Assembly (NCBI GenBank): GCA_029008115.1
Contig: JAQXJC010000051.1
Coordinates: forward strand, 1 to 57,471
Length of the DNA stretch: 57,471 nucleotides
Direction: 5' to 3'
Origin: Desulfovibrionaceae bacterium
GTDB taxonomy: Bacteria > Desulfobacterota > Desulfovibrionia > Desulfovibrionales > Desulfovibrionaceae
The notes under the pieces were generated by a model. That model saw only the letters and a program-made list of their open reading frames with translations. It searched no databases and was not told where the DNA came from. The position numbers and the translations under genes are program-made. Of the stretch, positions 16,275 to 25,197 are shown piece after piece (the first letter of the stretch is position 1; each line of letters starts with the position of its first letter).

Positions 16275-16300
16275 ACCCCGGATACTCCCTGGAGGTAGCC

Positions 16301-16912
16301 ATGTCCTGCGTCCTGCCTTTTGCCTCTGGTGAACACAGCCTGCTCGCCGGCACAATCCTGCGCAGCGAAGGGAACCGGCTGCTGGTGCAGTGCCCCTCCG
16401 GCACGGTGCGCGCTTGCCGCGCCGCAAGCTGCCTGCTCCAGCCGGAAACGCATGACTCCGTACTGCTTGCCGTGCCGGACAATGGCGCGGCATGGGTGCT
16501 GGCCGTGCTGGTACGGCATGGAGAACGCGCCGTGCTGGACCTGCCCGCTCACAGCACCCTGCGCGCCGACAGTATGACGCTGGACGGCAAGCGCATCTCC
16601 TGCGCCGCGGAATCGCTGGCGATGGAGGCGGGGCATCTCAGCATCAAGGGCGGCGTGCTCTCCTTCAGCGGCAGGCTGCTTCTGCATCAGTTCCAGCATG
16701 TCTGCACCGCGGCCCGCAACGTGTGGGAATACTGCCGCCGTCGGGAATCCACCTGCGACGAACGCAGGGAACAGACCAGAGGGCTGGCGCAGAGCTCCGC
16801 CGGCAGGATGCGCATCACTGCGGAAACCAGCTGGCGCGTGCGGACGGAATGCGCCGACGTGCAGGCCAGGGAACACATGCTGCTCAATGCCGGGCATATC
16901 AAGATAGGATAG
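16301..16912 (+). CDS. DUF3540-like T6SS tip-operon protein
   Basis: A 203-residue protein starting at the ATG at 16301, 5 nt after GGAGG. An upstream in-frame GTG at 16271 has no such site. The first half is beta-rich. The end (LLNAGHIKIG) closely resembles the last residues of the VgrG spike (IKAGKIQIG), suggesting that both taper into the same kind of beta-repeat tip. Gene order VgrG-DUF2169-pentapeptide-DUF3540-DUF4150 is recurrent in T6SS islands. The DUF3540 name rests on this context and general look, not on a search. Confidence 0.75.
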   Translation: MSCVLPFASGEHSLLAGTILRSEGNRLLVQCPSGTVRACRAASCLLQPETHDSVLLAVPDNGAAWVLAVLVRHGERAVLDLPAHSTLRADSMTLDGKRISCAAESLAMEAGHLSIKGGVLSFSGRLLLHQFQHVCTAARNVWEYCRRRESTCDERREQTRGLAQSSAGRMRITAETSWRVRTECADVQAREHMLLNAGHIKIG

Positions 16913-16917
16913 CCATC

Positions 16918-17319
16918 ATGTACGCACTCACTCTTGACGGCGGCACCTGCCTCAGCACGCCGCCGGATGTCTGCCAGACACCGGCCACGCCTTCCCCCGT
17001 GCCCGTCCCCTACGTCAACCAGTTTGACGCCGCTGATGTTACGCCGTCCACGGCCAGCAGAAAAGTCTTCCTTGCCGGTGCGGGCGCGCTGACCGTCAAG
17101 TCGAAAGCCCCACGCTCCTCCGGCGACGAGGCCGGCGTCAATGGCGGCGTCGTCAGCGGCAGGAACATGGGGCAGGGCGAATTTATCAGCGGTTCCATGA
17201 AGGTCATGATCGAAGGTCAGAAGGCCGTCATGCAGTCCTCCCAGACAAAGCATAACAACGGCAACACCATCGGCATGTGCCTTCAGGCCAGACAGACCAA
17301 GGTCGATTTCAGCATGTAG
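16918..17319 (+). CDS. PAAR-like (DUF4150) spike-tip protein
   Basis: A 133-residue protein that should cap the VgrG trimer. It has the DUF4150 signature: an N-terminal stretch with several prolines ending in PVPYVNQF, a central AGxGALTVKSKAPRSSGDE segment, a GGVVSGRNMGQGEF turn and a C-terminal part with conserved polar residues. It starts 5 bp after the DUF3540-like gene and is the last gene of the tip operon. Its stop overlaps the end of the convergent minus-strand gene by 11 bp, and no terminator is visible there. Confidence 0.85.
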   Translation: MYALTLDGGTCLSTPPDVCQTPATPSPVPVPYVNQFDAADVTPSTASRKVFLAGAGALTVKSKAPRSSGDEAGVNGGVVSGRNMGQGEFISGSMKVMIEGQKAVMQSSQTKHNNGNTIGMCLQARQTKVDFSM

Positions 17320-18112
17320 GCGCGGGCGGCCCGGCAAGAGTCACCATGCGCACTTCCGGATCGTCCACGTCAGGGAACGGCCCGAAGGCCAGCGCGTCCG
17401 GCATGCCAGACAGTTTTACATAGTAGGAGCAGGCATCGTCCAGCATATTGTGCACTCCCCAGGCTTCAAATTCCCCCCGGGAGGCGGCCATGCGCATGCC
17501 CTGTACAGGACGCTCCAGCGTGCACCGCGCGGGAATGCCGCCCGCAGGCCCTACGCCATGCGCAAGGGGACGCACAGCGTCTCCGGACTCGTCACATCCC
17601 AGCACGCCCATGAAGGCCCCCCGCCACCGTTCCCCCGCCGGGCCGGCTTCCAGCCATATACCCAGCCCCGGCAGGCAGTGCACATTGAGCCTGTACGTTG
17701 CAGGCGCGCCGGCGGACGGCATGTGCAGCCGCGCCACCATTCTGGCCGCAGGCGCATGCCGTGCCACTGCGGCCTGCGCAAAGGGCGTCGGCAATGCGGC
17801 GGAAAGAGAAGCGCCATCCGGAGAAATAACCACGGGGAAGCCGGCCCCGTGCACGGCCTGCGCCCCCAGCAGCGCAAGAGAAAGCCCGCGCATGACCGCA
17901 GGCTCCGACAGCGCCCGGCAGGAACCGGCCACAAGCCAGCCGTCCGTCTCCGGACGGGCGAGCTCCGCCAGCAGCGCTCCCGCCGCATCAGGGCCGGGAG
18001 TCCAGAAATGGGCGGCCACATCCAGCCCCATCCCCTGAAGCTCCGAGCCCAGCAGACGGGCCAGTCCCTCATTGTGTTCCAGCAGGGTCAGAACGCAGCG
18101 CTTTGCCTTCAT
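17309..18112 (-). CDS. Unknown T6SS-linked protein (267 aa)
   Basis: A soluble, Ala/Gly/Pro-rich protein without signal peptide or membrane helix. The N-terminus (KRCVLTLLEHNEGLARLLGSELQ) looks like the beta-alpha start of a Rossmann or flavodoxin-like fold. A later AxSRGEFEAWGVHNMLDDACSYYVKL stretch is the most distinctive part. Its ATG overlaps the clpV stop (ATGA), so it is translationally coupled to the T6SS ATPase and is the last gene of the sheath operon. The 3' end overlaps the convergent PAAR-like gene by 11 bp. I do not recognise the family. Confidence 0.75.
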   Translation of the reverse strand: MKAKRCVLTLLEHNEGLARLLGSELQGMGLDVAAHFWTPGPDAAGALLAELARPETDGWLVAGSCRALSEPAVMRGLSLALLGAQAVHGAGFPVVISPDGASLSAALPTPFAQAAVARHAPAARMVARLHMPSAGAPATYRLNVHCLPGLGIWLEAGPAGERWRGAFMGVLGCDESGDAVRPLAHGVGPAGGIPARCTLERPVQGMRMAASRGEFEAWGVHNMLDDACSYYVKLSGMPDALAFGPFPDVDDPEVRMVTLAGPPAPTC

Positions 18113-20742
18113 GCCTCGCTCCTTTCCATGAAGCGCAGGGCAAAACCGCCCGCCTCATCCACAGACAGCTCCACTGCCGCCGGCATGTCCCCGTCGCTCA
18201 TGTGCGCAAGAATGGCACGCGACAGGCGCGGCAGAATGGCGCCGTTGATAATATAGTCAATGTTGCGGGCGCCGGTTTCCACCTCCGTACAGCGGGCGGC
18301 TATCCGCGCGGGCACGGCATCCGTCCACGACAGGCGCATTCCCGCGCTGCCGGCCATGCGGCGGCGCAGCTTCTCCAGCTTCAGCAGCACGATGCGCTCC
18401 AGCGCCTCATCCTTCAGACTGACATAGGGAACCACCTGCATGCGGGCCAGCAGGGCCGGCTGGAAATGACGCGACAGCACGGGACGCACGGCGGCGGCCA
18501 CGGCAGCATAGTCCGCTTCCTCCTCTTCGGCTGTCATGGCCTGAATAATATCCGAAGCGAGATTGGAGGTGAGCATGATAATGGTATTTCTGAAGCTCAC
18601 CTCGGTTCCTTCGCCATCCTTCAAAACGCCCTTGTCAAAGACCTGATAGAAGAGCTGCATCACGTCCAGATGCGCCTTCTCCACCTCGTCCAGCAGCACG
18701 ACGGAATAGGGGGCGCGGCGCACGGCCTCGGTAAGCAGTCCGCCCTCCCCATAGCCCACATAGCCGGGAGGCGAGCCCACCAGACGGGATACGGTGTGCT
18801 TTTCCTGAAATTCGCTCATGTTTACGGTGATGACGCCCTTTTCACTGCCAAAGAGCGCATCCGCCAGCGCCAGGCCCGTCTCCGTCTTGCCCACGCCCGA
18901 AGGCCCCACCAGCAGGAAGACCCCCAGCGGCTGCTCCGGCGCGCGCAGGCCGGCCTTGCTGGCCTGAATCCCTTCGGCAATGGCGGCCAGCGCCATGTCC
19001 TGCCCCATGATGCGCTGACGCAGAATATCTTCCAGCCGCGCCACGGTCGCCGCCTCGTCGCGGGCCATCCTGCCCACGGGAATGCCCGTCCAGTCCGCCA
19101 CCACCCTGGCCACCGTGTCCGGCGATACCTCCACGGAAAGCAGCCCCCCGTCCGTGCGGCAGGCATCCAGAGACGCGCGGGCCTCAGCCAGCGCGCCGCG
19201 CAGGTCATCCGTCTCCTTCCCGGCGGCCCAGGCATCCAGCAGGGCGGTGCGGGCATCCATAAAGGCTCTGGCCGCTGTCATCTCCGTCTTCCACGCCGTT
19301 TCCAGCGCGGCGGCCCTGCCTTCCCCGCCGGCAATGGCTTCACGGAGCCCGGCCATGCGCACGGCGTCAGCCTCAATCCCGTTGGCCGCGTCGCGCTCCA
19401 GCGCCGCCAGCTCCCGTTGCAGGGCCTGCACATGACGGCGGCAGTCCTCCAGCGGCGCCGGCACGGAGGCAAGGCTCACCTTGACGCGGGCGCAGGCCGT
19501 ATCCAGCAGATCCACGGCCTTATCCGGCAGATGCCGCCCCGTGATATAGCGGGCGGCAAGGCGGGCGGCCGCCTCCACGGCATCATCACGCACCAGCACG
19601 CCATGCGCCTTTTCATAGCCGGGGCACAGCCCGCGCAGAATGAGCGCCGTTGTTTCCGGCGAAGGCTCCGCCAGGGAGACGACCTGAAAACGTCGGGCCA
19701 GCGCAGGATCCTTTTCAAAATATTTCTTGTATTCCTTCCATGTAGTGGCCGCGCAGGTACGCAGTTCGCCACGCGCCAGCGCGGGCTTCATTAGGTTGGC
19801 CGCATCATTGCCGCCGGCCCCCACAAGCAGATGCGCCTCGTCAATAAAGAGAATGACGGGCCTTGGCGAGGCGGACACCTCATGCAGCACCCCCTTCAGG
19901 CGGCGCTCGAACTCGCCCTTCACGGATGCCCCCGCCTCCAGCAACCCCATGTCCAGCCCCAGCAGGGAGACGCCTTTCAGCGCATCCGGCACATCCCCTT
20001 CCGCGATGCGCAGAGCCAGCCCTTCCATGACGGCCGTCTTGCCCACGCCGGGATCACCCACCAGAATGGGATTATTCTTTCGGCGGCGGGCCAGAATATC
20101 CACCATCTGGCGAATTTCCATATCTCTGCCGAAAACGGGATCCATCTTGCCTGCCGCGGCTCTGGCCGTAAAATCTTCGCAGAAACGGGCAAGGAAGCCC
20201 TCTTCCCCGCCCGGAGCAGGCTCCCCGCCTGCCGCGCCGCCTGCCGTGCCGCCGGATGCCGGGCCGCTGTCCTCGACGGAGGCCGCCGTCAGCTCGGCAA
20301 AGCGCCGCTGCGCGTCCTCCCGGTTGATTCTGGACAGCTCCGCACCGTATCCCCCCTGCGCATAGAATGAGGGCCGCCGCAGAAATGCCAGCAGCACGGC
20401 TCCTGAACGGATGCGCCCCAGGCCAAGGTCCACCGAGGCCACCAGCCAGGCCGCCTCCAGCAGTTCCTGCAACAGGGGAGAAAATACCGGCCGCCCCGAA
20501 TTGCCCGAACGGAACGTTTCCAGCGCCGCGTCCAGCTCCCGGCGCAGGCGCACGGTGTCCGCCTGTCCCGCCGTCATGAGACTGATATCTGAAGCGGCAT
20601 CCTCAAGACAGGCTGCCAGCAGGTGCTCCACCGTCACTTCATAGTGCCCGCGGCTCACTGTCATGCCCGCGGCCGCGTGCAGCATCTGGACGCAGAACCC
20701 GTTGCATTTGTCAATCAGACCCTTCATTTCGACGCCAACCAT
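18109..20742 (-). CDS. clpV: T6SS sheath-disassembly ATPase ClpV (TssH)
   Basis: A AAA+ unfoldase of about 877 residues that recycles contracted TssB/TssC sheath. It has an N-terminal Clp repeat domain and two nucleotide sites: Walker A1 GDPGVGKTA with Walker B VILFIDEAHLL, and Walker A2 GPSGVGKTE with VVLLDEVEKA. Pore loop GYVGYGEGG and the C-terminal small domain are also present. I choose the ATG at 20742 behind GGGGGAGCGT; a TTG at 20754 and an ATG at 20727 are alternatives. It lies 58 bp after hcp, with a GC-rich hairpin but no T-run between them that could lower expression relative to Hcp. Confidence 0.95.
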   Translation of the reverse strand: MVGVEMKGLIDKCNGFCVQMLHAAAGMTVSRGHYEVTVEHLLAACLEDAASDISLMTAGQADTVRLRRELDAALETFRSGNSGRPVFSPLLQELLEAAWLVASVDLGLGRIRSGAVLLAFLRRPSFYAQGGYGAELSRINREDAQRRFAELTAASVEDSGPASGGTAGGAAGGEPAPGGEEGFLARFCEDFTARAAAGKMDPVFGRDMEIRQMVDILARRRKNNPILVGDPGVGKTAVMEGLALRIAEGDVPDALKGVSLLGLDMGLLEAGASVKGEFERRLKGVLHEVSASPRPVILFIDEAHLLVGAGGNDAANLMKPALARGELRTCAATTWKEYKKYFEKDPALARRFQVVSLAEPSPETTALILRGLCPGYEKAHGVLVRDDAVEAAARLAARYITGRHLPDKAVDLLDTACARVKVSLASVPAPLEDCRRHVQALQRELAALERDAANGIEADAVRMAGLREAIAGGEGRAAALETAWKTEMTAARAFMDARTALLDAWAAGKETDDLRGALAEARASLDACRTDGGLLSVEVSPDTVARVVADWTGIPVGRMARDEAATVARLEDILRQRIMGQDMALAAIAEGIQASKAGLRAPEQPLGVFLLVGPSGVGKTETGLALADALFGSEKGVITVNMSEFQEKHTVSRLVGSPPGYVGYGEGGLLTEAVRRAPYSVVLLDEVEKAHLDVMQLFYQVFDKGVLKDGEGTEVSFRNTIIMLTSNLASDIIQAMTAEEEEADYAAVAAAVRPVLSRHFQPALLARMQVVPYVSLKDEALERIVLLKLEKLRRRMAGSAGMRLSWTDAVPARIAARCTEVETGARNIDYIINGAILPRLSRAILAHMSDGDMPAAVELSVDEAGGFALRFMERSEA

Positions 20743-20800
20743 ACGCTCCCCCAACGCGGATACGGCGGCAGGAATGCCCCGCCGCCGCCTGTACCAGATG

Positions 20801-21280
20801 CTATTTCTTCCAGCTGTCCACGTATTCTATATTGCCGTCATTGTACGTCCAGCTGATCTTGGAGTAGGTGAAGGAGACCTTCTCCATGTCGCTGTACGGC
20901 TTGTTGTCCGGCAGGAAGGTTTCCGGCGTGAACCTGGCAATGGACACGATGATGGCTTCCTCCAGCTTGACAGTGAAGTATTTTTCTTCCGTGCCATCCG
21001 GCTTGATGCGGTAATGATCAAGCGTCACGGTGCACTGCTCGCCCGTGCAGCAGGCCTTGTACAGCTTGGGAGACGCCATATCCAGATGCTTTTCAATGGT
21101 CAGCGGATGATGAATGCGCTGGCCCGTGGGCAGGCCGGTGTGCGTATCCTTGGGGATTTCCACCAGATGCTCTGTGGCGAACACGAGTATTCTGTCCTTC
21201 TTGTCGCCTCCCTGCGGGCAGTCGCCCTTCATTTCGCCCTGGGACTTTCCTTCCACCTTCAGATATGCGGTAAGAGCCAT
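20801..21280 (-). CDS. hcp: T6SS inner-tube protein Hcp (TssD)
   Basis: A 159-residue Hcp that stacks as hexameric rings inside the sheath and is secreted. Motifs seen are MALTAYLKVEG at the start, GLPTGQRIHHPLTIEKHLD in the middle (the usual HxPxxxxKxxD block) and the beta-rich C-terminus with DMEKVSFTYSKI. The start at 21280 follows AAAGGAG. The frame continues upstream to 21439, but that part overlaps tssC and lacks a ribosome site. It sits between tssC and clpV. Confidence 0.95.
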   Translation of the reverse strand: MALTAYLKVEGKSQGEMKGDCPQGGDKKDRILVFATEHLVEIPKDTHTGLPTGQRIHHPLTIEKHLDMASPKLYKACCTGEQCTVTLDHYRIKPDGTEEKYFTVKLEEAIIVSIARFTPETFLPDNKPYSDMEKVSFTYSKISWTYNDGNIEYVDSWKK

Positions 21281-21345
21281 GAGAAACACTCCTTTCCGAG
21301 GATGCGGGTACGGTGCCGGCAAGGCCGTCCATCGACGCTGCCGCA

Positions 21346-22818
21346 CTAGTTCTTGTCCAGCTTTCCCACCAGAGAGAGCGTAAAGCTGGAGCCCATATAT
21401 TTGAAGTGGGGGCGCGCCTTCAGGCTTACGGAATACCATCCCGGTTCGCCGGGCACGTCGTTCACCTCCACCTGTGCCATGCGCAGGGGGCGCTTGCTGC
21501 GGGTCACGGGATCGGGGTCGTCCATTTCCGTGACGTACTGGCTGATCCAGTTGTTCAGCTCGCGGTCAAGATCGTTCTTTTCCTTCCACGTGCCGATATT
21601 CTCGCGCTGAATCACCTTGATGTAGTGGGCGAGGCGGTTCATGATCATCATGTAGGGCAGCTGGAGAGAGAGCTTATAATTCAGCTCCGCCTCCCTGCCT
21701 TCGGGCGTATTGCCGAACACCTTGGGGCGCAGGGCGGAATTGGCGGAGAAGAAGGCCGCATTGTCCGCACCCTTGCGCATGGTCAGCGCAATGAAGCCTT
21801 CCTCGGCCAGCTCGTATTCGCGGCGCTCGGAAATGAGCACCTGCGTGGGAATCTTGGTCTGCACCTGGCCCATGGATTCGTAGGTATAGACGGGCAGGTT
21901 ATCCACCGAGCCGCCGCCCTGGGGGCCGATGATATTGGCGCACCAGCGATACTGCGCGAAGCTGTCGGTCAGGCGGGAGGCAAAGGCAAAGGCCGTGTTC
22001 CCCCAGCAGAAATCCTCCGTCCGCGCGGCTTCTTCCGTAAAGGAAAAGCTCCGGGCCGGAACGGTTTCGGGGCCGTAGGGCACGCGCAGCAGAAAGCGCG
22101 GCAGCGTCAGCCCCACGTAGCGCGCATCCTCGCTTTCACGGAAGCCGCGCCACTTGGCATACTGCGGCATGTCAAAGATGGACTTCAAATCCTTGAGATT
22201 GGGCAGATCGTCCCAGCTGTCCAGACCGAAAAACTCCTTGCCCGCTGCCGCAATGAAGGGCGCATGGGCCATGGCTCCCACGCTGGCGACAGAGCGCAGC
22301 AGCTGCATGTCCTGCGGGCCGCAGCCGAATTCGTAGTTAGCCACCACGGCCCCCACGGGCTGCCCGCCGAACTGGCCGAATTCCGCCGTGTACAGATGCT
22401 TGTACAGGCCGGACTTGGTGACATCCGGAGCATCTTCGAAGTCATCCAGCAGGTCCTGCTTGGAGACATTGATGAATTCCAGCTTGATATTCTGCCGGAA
22501 GTCCGTGCGATCCACCAGAAACTTCAGGCCACGCCACGCGCTTTCCAGCTTTCTGAAATCCTCATTGTGCAGTACGGCATTGACCTGCGCCGACAGTCTG
22601 GCATCAATGTCCGCGATCATGGTATCCACAAGGCCGGCGGAAATCTTGCATTCCGCGCTGCCGGAAACCAGCTGCTTCAGAAATTCCCGAAGGCCCGCGC
22701 GGGTGGCCGCGTAGCCCTCGTCCTGCGGACGCAGGCGGGTGGCCTCCACAATATCGTCCAGCAGGGTGGTCGCGGCGGCGGGGGCGGCGGTCTGCGCCTG
22801 CATGTCTGCCTGGCTCAT
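21346..22818 (-). CDS. tssC: T6SS sheath large subunit TssC (VipB)
   Basis: A 490-residue protein that forms the contractile sheath with TssB. Clear family blocks are SAWRGLKFLVDRTDF near residue 95, DDLPNLKDLKSIFDMPQYAKWRGFRESEDARYVGL in the middle, FCWGNTAFAFASRL, and LAHYIKVIQRENIG with the conserved C-terminal PGWY(S)VSLKARPHF. GAGGAGG precedes the ATG, which overlaps the tssB stop (ATGA), so the two subunits are translationally coupled. Confidence 0.96.
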   Translation of the reverse strand: MSQADMQAQTAAPAAATTLLDDIVEATRLRPQDEGYAATRAGLREFLKQLVSGSAECKISAGLVDTMIADIDARLSAQVNAVLHNEDFRKLESAWRGLKFLVDRTDFRQNIKLEFINVSKQDLLDDFEDAPDVTKSGLYKHLYTAEFGQFGGQPVGAVVANYEFGCGPQDMQLLRSVASVGAMAHAPFIAAAGKEFFGLDSWDDLPNLKDLKSIFDMPQYAKWRGFRESEDARYVGLTLPRFLLRVPYGPETVPARSFSFTEEAARTEDFCWGNTAFAFASRLTDSFAQYRWCANIIGPQGGGSVDNLPVYTYESMGQVQTKIPTQVLISERREYELAEEGFIALTMRKGADNAAFFSANSALRPKVFGNTPEGREAELNYKLSLQLPYMMIMNRLAHYIKVIQRENIGTWKEKNDLDRELNNWISQYVTEMDDPDPVTRSKRPLRMAQVEVNDVPGEPGWYSVSLKARPHFKYMGSSFTLSLVGKLDKN

Positions 22819-23312
22819 TGCTTTTCCTCCTCGATGCCCAGCTCCTTCAGCAGTCTGGCGCGGGCGTCCGCATCCGTCACCATGTCCTGCACCTTGCGCC
22901 GGAAGTCCGGCACATTGGCTAGGGGGCCTTTCAGAGCCTTCAGCGCGTCGCGCAGCTCAATGAGCCGCATCAGCTCGGGAATCTGCCGCACAATGGCGTC
23001 CGGCTCAAAATCACGCATGCCGGAAAATTTCAGATCCGCCGTCAGGAAGCTGTCCTGTTCCTCGGTGATGCGGTTCGGCACGGATATTTTCAGGCCGATT
23101 CCCTGCCCCGCCATAACGCTGTTGAAATTATCCTTGTCAATGGAGACAGGCTCGCGATCCTCCACGGGGCGCTCGTCTGTCTGATTCGTAAAATCGCCCA
23201 GCACCATCAGCTTCAGGGGGAGCTCAACATCCTCCTGCGCATTTCCCGTGGCGGGACGATAGACAATATTCACCCGTTCCTTCGGGGCGACGGAACCTTC
23301 CTTGCCGGCCAT
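22815..23312 (-). CDS. tssB: T6SS sheath small subunit TssB (VipA)
   Basis: A 165-residue protein with the family blocks RVNIVYRPATG, ELPLKLMVLGDFT, DKDNFNSVMAG and FEPDAIVRQIPELMRLIELRDALKALKGPL. The start is ATG 23312, 8 nt after GGAGG. A TTG at 23318 is too close to the ribosome site. It lies 78 bp after tssA and overlaps tssC by 4 nt. Confidence 0.95.
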   Translation of the reverse strand: MAGKEGSVAPKERVNIVYRPATGNAQEDVELPLKLMVLGDFTNQTDERPVEDREPVSIDKDNFNSVMAGQGIGLKISVPNRITEEQDSFLTADLKFSGMRDFEPDAIVRQIPELMRLIELRDALKALKGPLANVPDFRRKVQDMVTDADARARLLKELGIEEEKQ

Positions 23313-23390
23313 GAGCAACTCCTCCGCGGCATGACGTGCCGTTGCACGCCCCCGCGCGTTGATTCAGCCACAGATAAAAAACAGCCGCGC

Positions 23391-24986
23391 CTATGGCAGC
23401 AGGCGCAGCGCTCCCGCCGGGTCCAGACGCGATGCCCGCCGCAGGGCCTCAGCCATGCGCGCACCGCTCCGGTCATCCTCCAGCCCCCTGGCAAGGCGGT
23501 ATTCCGCCGCCCAGACGGCAAAGGCCAGAGGAGTATCCCATTCCTCCAGATGGAAATGATCCACGGCTTCCAGCAACTCCCGCACAATGCCTTCCGCCAG
23601 CACCCATTGCTGCCGCCGGCAGAGGATGTCCGCCTGCGCCAGCCGCAGGCGCACCGCATCACGGCCGCCGCAGGACGCGGCGGGGCAGGCCAGCGCCGCC
23701 AGCGCCGCCGCCGTGCGTCCCTCCCGCGCTTCCCGCTCCGCGGCGCGCAGACATGCCGCCACCGGGTCTTCCGGCAGGGCGGCATCCTGTCTCCCGCCTG
23801 CTCCGGCAGCAAGCCATGCCCGGGCCTCGGGGGAGGCAAAGGGCAGGCCGCCGTCAAAGGAAAGCCCGCTGACGCCCTCCAGACGCGCGGCAAAGGCGGC
23901 ATACTCCTGCCGCACGGCCTCCGCCGCTCCGGCATAGGCTTCCCCCATGCCCGACAGCGCCTGCGACAGCAGGAAGGGCAATGTGAGCCACAGGGGACTG
24001 GCAGGAATGAAATTCAGCAGAGCGCGGACTGCCTGCGCGGGCTGTCCGCCCCCCAGCAGACGTTCCGCATTGACGGCCACGTCCGTATCCGGCGCGGCAA
24101 TGGCCGTCTGTCCATCTTGGGCAGGAGGCAGATGGACAATGCGGCCCAGCAGGGAAAGGAATACCGTCCTCCACAGGACAGGCTCCGCCGGCAGGGGCTC
24201 CGCCCGGGCCAGAAGAGCGGCCACATCGCCGGCAAAGGCATGCAGGGCCGCCAGCGCGGCGGCGGTATCCGCCCCATCCTCCAGCACGGGAGCGGGACAG
24301 GCGGCGGGCGCCGCGGAAGGAGCGGGGGGCGGCGGCGCGGCGGGCAGGGGCTCGGGAGAGGCAGAGGGCGGCGGCGCGGCAGCCGGAGGGGCTGGGCTGG
24401 GCTCGTCAGGAAGAGGCTGTTGCTGCTCCTCCGCTGGCGCGGGGAGCGGCTGCACAGGCAGGGAGGCCACGGCCTCCTCCACCTGCCGCAGAGGCGGGAA
24501 ATCCGGCATCAGCTCCCCGATGCACCTGTCCAGACGCCGCACGATTTCCGTACCGCGCAGCACGGTGTCCGCCGGCAGAGGGGTCGCATCCTTCCAGCTC
24601 TCAAGCAGCGCCAGGGAGCGCTCCTGCCACCATTCAAGGCTGTTCATGCGGGCTTTCATCCGCTTCCGGGGGGGGAATGCCTCTTCCCACCAGCAGGAAA
24701 GAAGATCGGCCAGCACGCCGGCGCCATCGGCCCACGCCTCAAAGCCGTGAAGATGCCCCTGGGCGATGGAAAGATAGACGGCTGCGGGAATATCCTTGGC
24801 CTTGTGGCGCAGCAGCGTCATGGCAGACTCCGCCACGACGCCCCAGTCGGGAAGCCCGCCCGTAATGGCCGTCAGCTTGCCCAGCTCATCCTGCATGGCC
24901 GCGTACTCCGGCTCATACCGGGCATCCTGCCCGGCCGGACAGTCACCCGGAATCGCGTCCCGTCCCGCACCCTTCCAGTCCCACAT
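23391..24986 (-). CDS. tssA: T6SS baseplate/cap protein TssA
   Basis: A 531-residue TssA of the ImpA_N type. The N-terminal domain contains YEPEYAAMQDELGKL, PDWGVVAESAMTLLRHKAKDI and a WWEEAFPPRKRMKARMNSLEWW block that defines the family. A Pro/Ala-rich linker at about 215-265 separates it from a VasJ-like helical C-terminal domain. TssA helps start and guide sheath polymerisation. The ATG follows AGGAGG. It is the first gene of the minus-strand operon, reading away from the AT-rich divergent region. Confidence 0.9.
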   Translation of the reverse strand: MWDWKGAGRDAIPGDCPAGQDARYEPEYAAMQDELGKLTAITGGLPDWGVVAESAMTLLRHKAKDIPAAVYLSIAQGHLHGFEAWADGAGVLADLLSCWWEEAFPPRKRMKARMNSLEWWQERSLALLESWKDATPLPADTVLRGTEIVRRLDRCIGELMPDFPPLRQVEEAVASLPVQPLPAPAEEQQQPLPDEPSPAPPAAAPPPSASPEPLPAAPPPPAPSAAPAACPAPVLEDGADTAAALAALHAFAGDVAALLARAEPLPAEPVLWRTVFLSLLGRIVHLPPAQDGQTAIAAPDTDVAVNAERLLGGGQPAQAVRALLNFIPASPLWLTLPFLLSQALSGMGEAYAGAAEAVRQEYAAFAARLEGVSGLSFDGGLPFASPEARAWLAAGAGGRQDAALPEDPVAACLRAAEREAREGRTAAALAALACPAASCGGRDAVRLRLAQADILCRRQQWVLAEGIVRELLEAVDHFHLEEWDTPLAFAVWAAEYRLARGLEDDRSGARMAEALRRASRLDPAGALRLLP

Positions 24987-25197
24987 ATTCCTCCCTATTC
25001 ACAAAGGAAACATGCGCGGCAGCCCGCTGCTTCACATTTCCGCACTTACTTCTAAAGATACCGTATTCTCTTCCGAGAATCAATCGCGAAATGCACGCGG
25101 GCGCGGCAGCCGCCGCCGCACAAAAGTCTTTACTTCATCCGGCCCATACAGTAACATTGTATCGTGAACAGTTTGATTTTTCTAGAATTTTTCTAAT
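24987..25197. promoter_or_regulatory. Divergent T6SS intergenic region
   Basis: These 211 bp separate the two T6SS operons and are clearly AT-richer toward 25130-25197. A TTCTAGAA palindrome sits at about 25179. I see no convincing -35/-10 pair and no sigma-54 element in either direction. The plus-strand gene has no good ribosome site at its first ATG (25198). Both promoters are expected here but cannot be placed. Confidence 0.5.
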
